A DNA stretch of 5,023 bases from positions 1 through 5,023 of the forward strand of contig SKLG01000270.1 in the NCBI GenBank assembly GCA_007123335.1. The letters are read 5' to 3'. Source of the DNA: Anaerolineae bacterium. GTDB taxonomy: Bacteria > Chloroflexota > Anaerolineae > UBA1429. The translations under genes were made by a program, and so were the position numbers. Numbering within the stretch: position 1 is the stretch's first letter; each line of letters opens with the position of its first letter. Below the pieces are notes generated by a model. That model worked only from the letters and a program-made list of their open reading frames with translations. It made no database searches and was not told the origin of the DNA. Shown piece after piece: positions 1-5,023 of the stretch.

Positions 1-131
1 GCCAAAAGCCGCCCGCTGTGTCGCGATCCCGGCTGTGGAGCCGATGTGACCGCACGCGCCGTTAGAAGATAGGATACTGCTTCTTCCCCACTTGTCCAGC
101 GCGCGAGCGCCGAGCCTCTACACTTTACGAA

Positions 132-151
132 AATCGCAGCCAATGGCGATT
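132..151. repeat. Short inverted repeat, possible operator
   Basis: The arms AATCGC (132-137) and GCGATT (146-151) are perfect reverse complements separated by 8 bases. The repeat ends 3 bases before the candidate -35 element at 155, a position where a regulator could bind. A 6-bp repeat can occur by chance, so the operator reading is an inference. No known regulator family is recognised from the arms. Confidence 0.3.
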
Positions 152-154
152 CAC

Positions 155-182
155 TTGCATTGCCCTGATCCTGTTGTATAAT
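155..182 (+). promoter_or_regulatory. Candidate sigma70-type promoter for the kinase/receiver operon
   Basis: A perfect TATAAT lies at 177-182, preceded by TTGCAT at 155-160 with a 16-base spacer. The -35 matches the TTGACA consensus at only three positions, so the promoter may be weak or need an activator. Transcription would start near 189, leaving an untranslated leader of roughly 155 bases before the first gene at 345. No other equally good promoter is seen closer to that gene or in the 54-base gap before the second gene, so this one may serve all three signalling genes. Confidence 0.4.
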
Positions 183-332
183 CGTCCCTACGTATGGGCG
201 CGTGCCATTGTTGTGTGCCATCTTTACATATCATATAGCCGTTCCCTGAGCCTGACCTAGCAACACCCCCCACTCTACACGCTGGGACAGATCAGGGGCT
301 TACAGGACACTGGCTGCCTAGACATCACCATT

Positions 333-337
333 GAGGA
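333..337 (+). promoter_or_regulatory. Ribosome binding site of the first kinase gene
   Basis: GAGGA lies 7 bases before the ATG at 345, a normal Shine-Dalgarno distance. The reading frame is open upstream only back to a TAG at 258-260 and holds no ATG, GTG or TTG in between, so this site and the ATG at 345 fix the start. Confidence 0.75.
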
Positions 338-344
338 TGAGTCG

Positions 345-1946
345 ATGGCCAAATCAGATCGCTCAAGAGCCCCAGAGACACCCGATACCTGGGAAGATGC
401 GCAGGCCCGTCTGCGTGCGTGCTCTGCGCAAGAAACCGAACTCGAACGCCAAAACCAGGATCTGCGCGACACCAACCATACCCTTCAGGCGGCGAACGAC
501 CGCCACCTCGACCTCTATCATCTCAGCCCTGTCGGGCACGCCACCCTCAACACAGCCGGCGAAATGGTCGAGGCCAACCTCACCCTGGCCGAGTTATTGC
601 AGACGGAATGCGAGCCACTCATCGGCAAGCCGCTGACCCACTTTGTCGCCCCAGAAGATCGAGATGCCTGGCATCTCTACTGGCAGGGGCTGCGTAGAGG
701 GCGCATGCCGTTCAGCATCGTCCTTGGGCTGGATGCCGGCGAGGGGCCCCTCTGTCGCGTGAGGATCGATGCCCGTGCGCTCAAGCGTGAGGGTCACGTT
801 ACAGAGTATCTGCTGGCCTTTAGCCAGATGCCCCAAGATCCGATGCCCATGGTCTACCAGTACGCGGTGAACATCATGGAGACCATTCGGCAACCGCTGT
901 TGGTCTTGGGGTGGGATTTGACCGTCGAAGCGATGAACCGCGCCTTTTGCGAGACGTTCCAGCTTTCGTCGGAGGAGATCATCGGACAGCGCATCTATGA
1001 TTTGGGCGGAGGACAATGGGACATCCCCGCCTTGCGCGCCTTGATGGAGGGCATCTTTACTGACGAAGAGGTGTTGGAGGGGTATGAGCTACGGCACTGC
1101 TTTCCCAGAATCGGCCATCGCACCCTGATGCTCAATGTGCGGCGTCTGCGTCAGGCCCAAGGGCAGCGAGATCGCATCCTTCTGGCCATGGAGGACGTCA
1201 CCGATCGCGTGATGAAAGAGCATGCGCTGGAGGATCTCAACGCGCGGCTGATCGAGGTCAACGAAGAGTTGAGGATGTTTGCCTACTCGGTATCACACGA
1301 CCTGCGCGCGCCCTTGCGCAGCATCGACGGCTTTAGCCAGGCCTTGCTGGAGGATTTTGGCGATACGCTGGATCCCGCTGCCCAAAGCTATTTGGAACGC
1401 GTGCGCGCTGCGGTAGGGCGTATGGCGCTCTTGATCGATGGGCTTCTTCAGCTTTCACGGATCATCCATGCAGAGCCCCGGTTCCGTCTCACCGACCTGA
1501 GCGCCATGGCCCGAGGCATCGCCGTCTCTCTGGAAGAGAGGGAGCCCACGCGGCGGGTGATTTGGGACATTCAGAATGGGCTGAGTGCCACCGTCGATCG
1601 CACCCTGATGCGCACCGTGTTGGAGAACCTCCTGGGCAACGCGTACAAATTCTCGGTCCACCGTGATGTGGCCCATATCGCCTTTGGCGCCACGACCACC
1701 GAGGAGGGGGAGAGGGTCTATTTCGTCGGCGATGATGGCGCCGGCTTTTCCATGGCCTACGCCGACAAGCTGTTCGGCACCTTTCAGCGGTTGCATCGTC
1801 AGGACGAGTTCGAGGGCTCTGGCATCGGCCTGGCGACGGCGCAGCGCATCGTGCGGCTGCACGGAGGTCGCATCTGGGCCGAGGCGATCGAGGACAAGGG
1901 CGCGACCTTTTATTTTACCCTGGCGATAAATGAACGGAACGAATAG
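345..1946 (+). CDS. Soluble PAS-PAS sensor histidine kinase, phytochrome-like kinase core
   Basis: This is a 533-residue histidine kinase that would autophosphorylate on His and pass the phosphate to a receiver. Residues 17-55 form a charged coiled-coil-like helix. A first PAS-like domain spans about 57-160 and a second about 170-288; the second, with its YDLGGGQWDIPAL stretch (218-230), resembles PAS domains found in CheB/CheR-PAS hybrid proteins. The HisKA region follows, with SVSHDLRAPLRS around phospho-acceptor His318. The ATPase domain has an N box (ENLLGNAYKFS, Asn428/Asn432), a G1 box at 463-467 (DDGAG, where DNGxG is usual), an F box near 477-484 and a G2 box GSGIGLA (491-497). The FGTFQRLH and GSGIGLATAQRIV segments are typical of the Cph1/bacteriophytochrome-like kinase group, but no chromophore-binding GAF/PHY module is present. 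No membrane segment or signal peptide is visible, so it should be cytoplasmic. It is followed after 54 bases by an Rcp1-like receiver, its likely partner. The ligand of the PAS domains is unknown. Confidence 0.95.
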   Translation: MAKSDRSRAPETPDTWEDAQARLRACSAQETELERQNQDLRDTNHTLQAANDRHLDLYHLSPVGHATLNTAGEMVEANLTLAELLQTECEPLIGKPLTHFVAPEDRDAWHLYWQGLRRGRMPFSIVLGLDAGEGPLCRVRIDARALKREGHVTEYLLAFSQMPQDPMPMVYQYAVNIMETIRQPLLVLGWDLTVEAMNRAFCETFQLSSEEIIGQRIYDLGGGQWDIPALRALMEGIFTDEEVLEGYELRHCFPRIGHRTLMLNVRRLRQAQGQRDRILLAMEDVTDRVMKEHALEDLNARLIEVNEELRMFAYSVSHDLRAPLRSIDGFSQALLEDFGDTLDPAAQSYLERVRAAVGRMALLIDGLLQLSRIIHAEPRFRLTDLSAMARGIAVSLEEREPTRRVIWDIQNGLSATVDRTLMRTVLENLLGNAYKFSVHRDVAHIAFGATTTEEGERVYFVGDDGAGFSMAYADKLFGTFQRLHRQDEFEGSGIGLATAQRIVRLHGGRIWAEAIEDKGATFYFTLAINERNE

Positions 1947-2000
1947 CGCTATCGGATCGTCCAAAGAGCAGTAGGTTCTTTTTCTTGGGGGGGAGAGAAC

Positions 2001-2456
2001 ATGGACAACAAGGATAACTGTATTCTATTGATTGAAGATAACCCGGATGACGTCGCACTGATTGAGCGCTCCTTGCGCCAGAGCAATATCAAAAACGAAC
2101 TCGTCGTGTTGCGCGATGGGGCCGAGGCCCTCGATTGGTTCATGTGCACCGGCGAGTGGGCCGATCGCGACCCCGATATAGACCCGGCGCTGATCCTGCT
2201 GGATATTCGCCTGCCCCGCATCGACGGCCTGGAGGTGCTACGGCGTCTGCGTGAGGACGAGAGCTGGTCCACAGCGCCCATTGTCATCCTCACCTCGTCG
2301 CAAGAAGAAGAGGACCTCTTTCGCAGCTATGAGCTGGGCGCCAACAGCTATGTGCGCAAGCCGATCAACTTTGCCGAATTTAGCGAGGCCGTGCGTGAGG
2401 TGGGCGTCTACTGGTTGCTCATCAATGAGCGGGCGCCGCGCCGAAGGAGAGGGTGA
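2001..2456 (+). CDS. Single-domain response regulator, Rcp1/CheY-like
   Basis: This 151-residue protein is a receiver domain without an output domain. The acidic pair Glu12-Asp13 (LLIEDNPDD), phospho-acceptor Asp68 (LLDIRLPRIDG), Thr98 (ILTSS) and Lys120-Pro121 (VRKPINF) are all in place, so it should be phosphorylatable. The insertion between the second helix and the third strand (about 46-62, WFMCTGEWADRDPDID) and the C-terminal helix ending in YWLLIN are characteristic of the Rcp1 family, which partners phytochrome-type kinases. A short basic tail (RRRR, 147-150) closes the protein. The ATG at 2001 follows a G-rich Shine-Dalgarno stretch at 1987-1997 that includes seven consecutive G residues. 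It sits between two kinase genes on the same strand; the upstream kinase is the likeliest phosphodonor by family association. With no DNA-binding domain, it probably acts as a phosphate carrier or by binding a protein partner. Confidence 0.95.
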   Translation: MDNKDNCILLIEDNPDDVALIERSLRQSNIKNELVVLRDGAEALDWFMCTGEWADRDPDIDPALILLDIRLPRIDGLEVLRRLREDESWSTAPIVILTSSQEEEDLFRSYELGANSYVRKPINFAEFSEAVREVGVYWLLINERAPRRRRG

Positions 2457-2459
2457 ATG
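2444..2459 (+). promoter_or_regulatory. Ribosome binding site and abutting stop/start junction
   Basis: AAGGAGA at 2444-2450 lies inside the last codons of the receiver gene, 6 bases before the ATG at 2457. The stop TGA (2454-2456) is directly followed by that ATG with no gap or overlap. The arrangement fixes the start of the downstream gene and suggests that the two proteins are made in coupled fashion. Confidence 0.75.
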
Positions 2460-4631
2460 CCATCACAAAATGCCCGTCCTCTGCAGGTGCTCCTTGTCGA
2501 GGATTCGGAAGACGACGTGGAGTTGCTCGTGCGCGAGCTTCGCCAAGGCGGCTTGGAACCCAGCTATAAACAGGTGGATTCGGCGGAGGCAATGAGCCAA
2601 GCTCTGGCTGAACAGCACTGGGATGCGGTCATCTCCGACTATGTTCTGCCTGGCTTTGGCGCCGTGGAAGCCTTTGATATCGCCAAAGAGCATGACAGCG
2701 ATATGCCCTTTATCATCGTCTCTGGGAAGGTGGCCGACGAGATCATCGTCGAGCTGGTGCGCGCCGGCGCCCACGACTATGTGACCAAGGACAAGCTGGT
2801 GCGCCTGGCGCCGGCGCTGATGCGCGAATTGGAAGAGGCCGCGGTGCGCCGCGAGCGCCGCGAGATCGATGCCGCTCTGCGCCGCGCCTATAACGAGTTG
2901 GACGTGCGGGTGCGTGAGCGCACCGCCGAGCTGGCCGAGACCAACGCCACGTTGCAGGTCGAGATCGCCCAGGGTGAGCGACAACGGCTGCAACTGGCGC
3001 AGCAGGTGGAAGAGCTGGCCACGCTGTATGAGGTGTCGCAGGTCATCTTGGCCACCACAGGTGCCGAGGAGATCGCTCACCGGGTGTGCGAGATGATCGT
3101 CGAGCGTTTTGGGCTGCGCTTGGCCTGTGTGGGTTCGATCCATGACACCCAAGACGCCGAGGCCAAGAAAATGTTGATGCCGGTGGCATCGGTCGGCTTT
3201 GGCAGCGATTGGGTAAGAGATCTCTCCATAGATCCTCAGGAGAGCCCATCTCGGAATCCCATGCTTCGCGCCATCCGTTCCCGCCATCCGGTGGTCATCA
3301 ACCAGATCGCCGCTGACGCAACCATGGACGAGTCCTATCGGGAGACAGCCCTTGAGCGCGGCTACCGCTCCCTCGTCGTCCTGCCCATGGTGTTGAACGA
3401 CCACGCCGACGGCGTGCTGGTGGCCTATGCCAGCATCGAGGACGCCTTTGGCAAGAGGCGAACCCAGACGCTCCAATCGGTGACCAACCTGATGCGGCTG
3501 GCGATGTTCAAGGCAGAGCTGCTCAAGCGGGTCGAGGACCACGCCGAGATGCTGGAGCAGGAGGTGCGCGCGCAAACTCGCGAGCTGCGCAGGAGCGCGG
3601 CGCGTTGGCGGGCGATCTTTGAGGAGGCCTCCGTCGGCATCGCCCTTTTGGACGATCAAGGGCAGATCCTGAGCGCCAACCCGGCCCTGGCGGCCATGAT
3701 GGACAAGACCCACGAGCGGCTTCCGCGCTATCTCGATGACTTTGTGGAGCTGGGGGATGATGTTCGTGATGTCCAGTCTTTTGCGGACGTGCTCAAGCAA
3801 AAGGAACTGCCCTATCGCGCCGAGGCCACCGTCGTCGGCGGACAAGATCGTTGGTTCCGCGTGAGCCTCTCGTCTCTGGGCAGCATAGACGATGAGGAAA
3901 AGCTGTATCTGGCCTTGATCCAGGACATCACCGAGGAGCGCGCGGCCACCGAGTCGCGGCTGCGCCTGGAGCGGATGGCCGCCACCGGGCGTCTGGTGGC
4001 CATCCTGGCTCACGAGATCAATAACCCTCTGCAAGGCGTCATCGGCTGTTTGGGGCTGGCTGACGAGGTGCTCGCCGAGGGAGACGATGTCAGCAACTAT
4101 CTCAAGATCGCCAACGAAGAGGCCTTGCGCATTGTGCGGCTCGTCACCAGCCTGCGAGAGCTTTACCATCAGCAGGATGAGCAGCGCGAGGTGGTCGATC
4201 TACAGGCGCTGATACAGCGCGCCCTTGACCCGCTTGAGCCACAGCTCAACGCCGCTCGCATCGGGGTCCAGATCACCGCCGACGGCGAGGAGCTGAAGGT
4301 GCTGACGCTACCCGATCATATCCGGCAGGTCTTTACGAATCTGTCTCTCAACGCCGTGGATGCCATGCCCGAGGGAGGCCAACTCTTGGTCCATCTCTCT
4401 CCGACCGTAGCGCCCAACGGCGTCAAGGTCTCGCTCTCTGATACAGGAGACGGCATCTCCCCCGAGGTGATGCGCCAGCTTTTTGATCCCTTTGTCACCA
4501 CCAAAATGAACGGCACCGGGCTGGGGCTCTATACCTGCCGCACGATCCTCGACCAGCACGGGGGCTGGATCGACCTCCAAAGCGAGGAGGGAAAGGGCAC
4601 AACGGTGACGGTCTGGCTGCCCCAGGCGTAG
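2457..4631 (+). CDS. Multi-domain REC-GAF-PAS histidine kinase
   Basis: This 724-residue protein opens with a receiver domain (about 8-125) containing Glu15-Asp16, phospho-acceptor Asp61 (ISDYVLPGFG), Ser89 and Lys111. A long charged helix (about 125-190, including RVRERTAELAETNATL) resembles a signalling coiled coil. It leads to a GAF-like domain (about 190-350), a second helix (354-384) and a PAS domain (about 383-495). The kinase core follows: HisKA with LAHEINNPLQG around His519, N box with Asn628 and Asn632 (NLSLNAVDAM), G1 DTGDGI (662-667), F box FDPFVTTK (676-683) and G2 GTGLGL (686-691). All catalytic motifs are intact. The HEINNPLQ type of H box differs from the HDLRAPL type in the first kinase, so the two are not recent duplicates. 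No membrane segment is visible. With an input receiver in front of a kinase, it probably integrates phosphorylation by another kinase, perhaps the first gene product, with its own GAF/PAS signals. Its downstream receiver or regulator is not encoded in the window. Confidence 0.95.
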   Translation: MPSQNARPLQVLLVEDSEDDVELLVRELRQGGLEPSYKQVDSAEAMSQALAEQHWDAVISDYVLPGFGAVEAFDIAKEHDSDMPFIIVSGKVADEIIVELVRAGAHDYVTKDKLVRLAPALMRELEEAAVRRERREIDAALRRAYNELDVRVRERTAELAETNATLQVEIAQGERQRLQLAQQVEELATLYEVSQVILATTGAEEIAHRVCEMIVERFGLRLACVGSIHDTQDAEAKKMLMPVASVGFGSDWVRDLSIDPQESPSRNPMLRAIRSRHPVVINQIAADATMDESYRETALERGYRSLVVLPMVLNDHADGVLVAYASIEDAFGKRRTQTLQSVTNLMRLAMFKAELLKRVEDHAEMLEQEVRAQTRELRRSAARWRAIFEEASVGIALLDDQGQILSANPALAAMMDKTHERLPRYLDDFVELGDDVRDVQSFADVLKQKELPYRAEATVVGGQDRWFRVSLSSLGSIDDEEKLYLALIQDITEERAATESRLRLERMAATGRLVAILAHEINNPLQGVIGCLGLADEVLAEGDDVSNYLKIANEEALRIVRLVTSLRELYHQQDEQREVVDLQALIQRALDPLEPQLNAARIGVQITADGEELKVLTLPDHIRQVFTNLSLNAVDAMPEGGQLLVHLSPTVAPNGVKVSLSDTGDGISPEVMRQLFDPFVTTKMNGTGLGLYTCRTILDQHGGWIDLQSEEGKGTTVTVWLPQA

Positions 4632-4675
4632 CCTCGGGCTCTCTTGACGAGGGAAGCGTGGTCGTCAGTCGGGTT

Positions 4676-4704
4676 TGGACAGAAACGCCGACCCAGAGTA
4701 TACT
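4676..4704 (+). promoter_or_regulatory. Sigma70-type promoter of the Fe-S/hydrogenase-like gene
   Basis: TGGACA at 4676-4681 matches the -35 consensus at five of six positions. TATACT at 4699-4704 matches the -10 consensus at five of six, and the spacer is exactly 17 bases. Transcription would begin near 4711, about 33 bases before the ATG at 4744. It lies in the 112-base gap after the second kinase gene. That gap has only weak 5-bp inverted repeats with no T-run, so no clear terminator separates the upstream operon and some read-through is possible. Confidence 0.55.
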
Positions 4705-4725
4705 TTGTGCATTATTGCACAAAGT
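4702..4725. promoter_or_regulatory. Perfect palindromic operator, Rex-like (or CRP/FNR-like)
   Basis: The arms ACTTTGTGCA (4702-4711) and TGCACAAAGT (4716-4725) are perfect reverse complements around a TTAT centre. The repeat overlaps the last bases of the -10 box and the predicted start site, the usual place for a repressor. Its core, TTGTGCA-N4-TGCACAA (4705-4722), agrees at 12 of 14 defined positions with the usual Rex operator form TTGTGAA-N4-TTCACAA. Rex is a repressor released when NADH is high, and it often controls hydrogenase and fermentation genes. The same bases also read TGTGC-N6-GCACA, near the CRP-type TGTGA-N6-TCACA, so a CRP/FNR-family protein is the main alternative. Only half the repeat would be transcribed, which argues against an RNA hairpin. 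Confidence 0.6.
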
Positions 4726-4731
4726 TGAAAG

Positions 4732-4738
4732 GGTGAGG
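4732..4738 (+). promoter_or_regulatory. Ribosome binding site of the Fe-S/hydrogenase-like gene
   Basis: GGTGAGG lies 5 bases before the ATG at 4744. An in-frame TGA at 4726-4728 closes the frame just upstream, so this ATG is the only sensible start. Confidence 0.65.
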
Positions 4739-4743
4739 CCGAG

Positions 4744-5023
4744 ATGAACGCTTGGGTCCTGTCCACAAATCCGGCGCGATGCCGTGACTGTTACCGTTGC
4801 GTGCGGACCTGCCCGGTAAAGGCGGTGCGTATCGAGGGCGGCCAGGCGCAGATCGTCCCCGAGCTGTGCATCGCCTGCGCCAGTTGTCTGCGCGTGTGCC
4901 CGCAGGGCGCCAAGCTGGTCCGCGACGACCGCGACCTGGTGCGGCAGGCCATCCGCGATGGCAAGCGGGTCATCGCCAGCGTGGCCCCCTCGGCGCCGGC
5001 CTTTTTCGGCATCGAGCTGTTCA
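4744..5023 (+). CDS. [FeFe]-hydrogenase-like iron-sulfur protein, N-terminal part (runs off the window)
   Basis: Only the first 93 codons are present; the frame is open at the right edge. Two consecutive CX2CX2CX3CP motifs (Cys13/16/19/23 and Cys42/45/48/52) should each bind one [4Fe-4S] cluster, as in bacterial dicluster ferredoxins. The following sequence (about 64-93, with GKRVIASVAPSAPAFFG at 73-89) resembles the entry into the [FeFe]-hydrogenase large-subunit C-terminal domain. In that family, proteins with exactly this short N-terminus are often putative sensory hydrogenases that continue into PAS and then phosphatase or kinase domains; this is family knowledge, not visible here. The H-cluster cysteine motifs and any signalling domain would lie beyond the window, so catalytic activity cannot be judged. 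There is no signal peptide, so it should be cytoplasmic. It has its own promoter and palindromic operator and lies downstream of two-component genes, which fits a redox-sensing role. A plain ferredoxin-domain protein is a less likely alternative. Confidence 0.8.
   Translation, partial: MNAWVLSTNPARCRDCYRCVRTCPVKAVRIEGGQAQIVPELCIACASCLRVCPQGAKLVRDDRDLVRQAIRDGKRVIASVAPSAPAFFGIELF

Larger units (their letters stand above)
1..344. other. Non-coding leader upstream of the signalling operon
   Basis: No gene with recognisable content was found here on either strand. The + frame beginning at base 1 stays open for 23 codons, with two cysteines in the translation, and ends at a TAG at 70-72. This could be the tail of an upstream gene, but it is too short to identify and its third-base composition is mixed. 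The section from about 60 to 250 is visibly richer in A and T than the genes that follow, as expected for a control region. It contains a -10-like TATAAT, a short inverted repeat, and a direct repeat of GTGCCAT (202-208 and 215-221). A weaker promoter-like pair (TTGTTG at 208-213 with CATATA at 232-237) is also possible. No tRNA, terminator or known riboswitch pattern was recognised. Confidence 0.5.

Noticed and set aside
1..72. Possible C-terminal tail of an upstream gene (23 codons, then TAG)
   Set aside because: It is too short to identify, the other two + frames are also open for 15-20 codons, and third-base composition is not clearly coding. It is recorded only as a possibility in the leader entry.
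163..297. Distant complementary segments CCCTGATC (163-170) and GATCAGGG (290-297)
   Set aside because: Eight bases of complementarity across about 119 bases is weak. The left arm would lie within the promoter spacer, outside the predicted transcript, so an RNA stem is unlikely.
1455..1964. A 169-codon minus-strand open frame over the end of the first kinase gene
   Set aside because: It overlaps the conserved ATPase domain of the + strand gene, has no recognisable domain and is best explained as a codon-bias shadow.
1987..1993. Run of seven G residues before the receiver gene, considered as a slippage site
   Set aside because: It lies outside any coding frame and is explained as part of a purine-rich ribosome binding stretch.
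2463..4169. A 568-codon open frame on the minus strand, antisense to the second kinase gene
   Set aside because: The + strand encodes a complete REC-GAF-PAS-kinase protein with all motifs. The antisense translation is rich in His, Gln, Leu and Gly and shows no recognisable domain, as expected for the mirror of GC-rich codons.
4632..4665. Terminator-like repeats after the second kinase gene (CCTCG with CGAGG; GACGA with TCGTC)
   Set aside because: Stems are only 5 bp with loops of about 11 bases, they compete with each other, and no T-run follows, so an intrinsic terminator is not supported.

Overview
The window reads as DNA from a GC-rich bacterium. All supported genes lie on the + strand, each with a recognisable purine-rich ribosome binding site. 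The last, incomplete gene encodes iron-sulfur ([FeFe]-hydrogenase-like) protein sequence, which points to an anaerobe or a facultative organism with redox metabolism. The mix of multi-PAS/GAF cytoplasmic kinases, an Rcp1-like receiver and this Fe-S protein would suit an environmental lineage such as Chloroflexota, but that placement is a guess; no marker gene is present.

Layout: bases 1-344 are a non-coding leader that is locally less GC-rich. It holds a perfect TATAAT -10 box (177-182), a weak -35, and a 6-bp inverted repeat just upstream. Next come three closely spaced signalling genes: (1) a soluble PAS-PAS histidine kinase of the phytochrome-like type (345-1946); (2) after a 54-nt gap, a stand-alone Rcp1-type CheY-like receiver (2001-2456); (3) directly abutting it (TGA followed by ATG), a REC-coiled coil-GAF-PAS-HisKA-HATPase protein (2457-4631). 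They look like one operon. After a 112-nt gap with its own promoter and a perfect 10-bp inverted repeat over the -10/start region, a fourth gene (4744 to the window end) begins. It encodes two [4Fe-4S] motifs followed by the start of a hydrogenase large-subunit-like domain.

How the genes may work together (inference): kinase 1 (His318) is a natural donor for the single-domain receiver (Asp68) and possibly for the N-terminal receiver (Asp61) of the third gene, whose own kinase core (His519) could pass the signal on. No DNA-binding or enzymatic output domain is encoded in the three-gene unit, so the final target lies elsewhere or is reached by protein-protein contact. The Fe-S gene has separate transcriptional control. 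Its operator candidate resembles sites of the NADH/NAD+-sensing repressor Rex, with a CRP/FNR-type site as the alternative. This operator-promoter arrangement is the most striking non-coding signal in the window.
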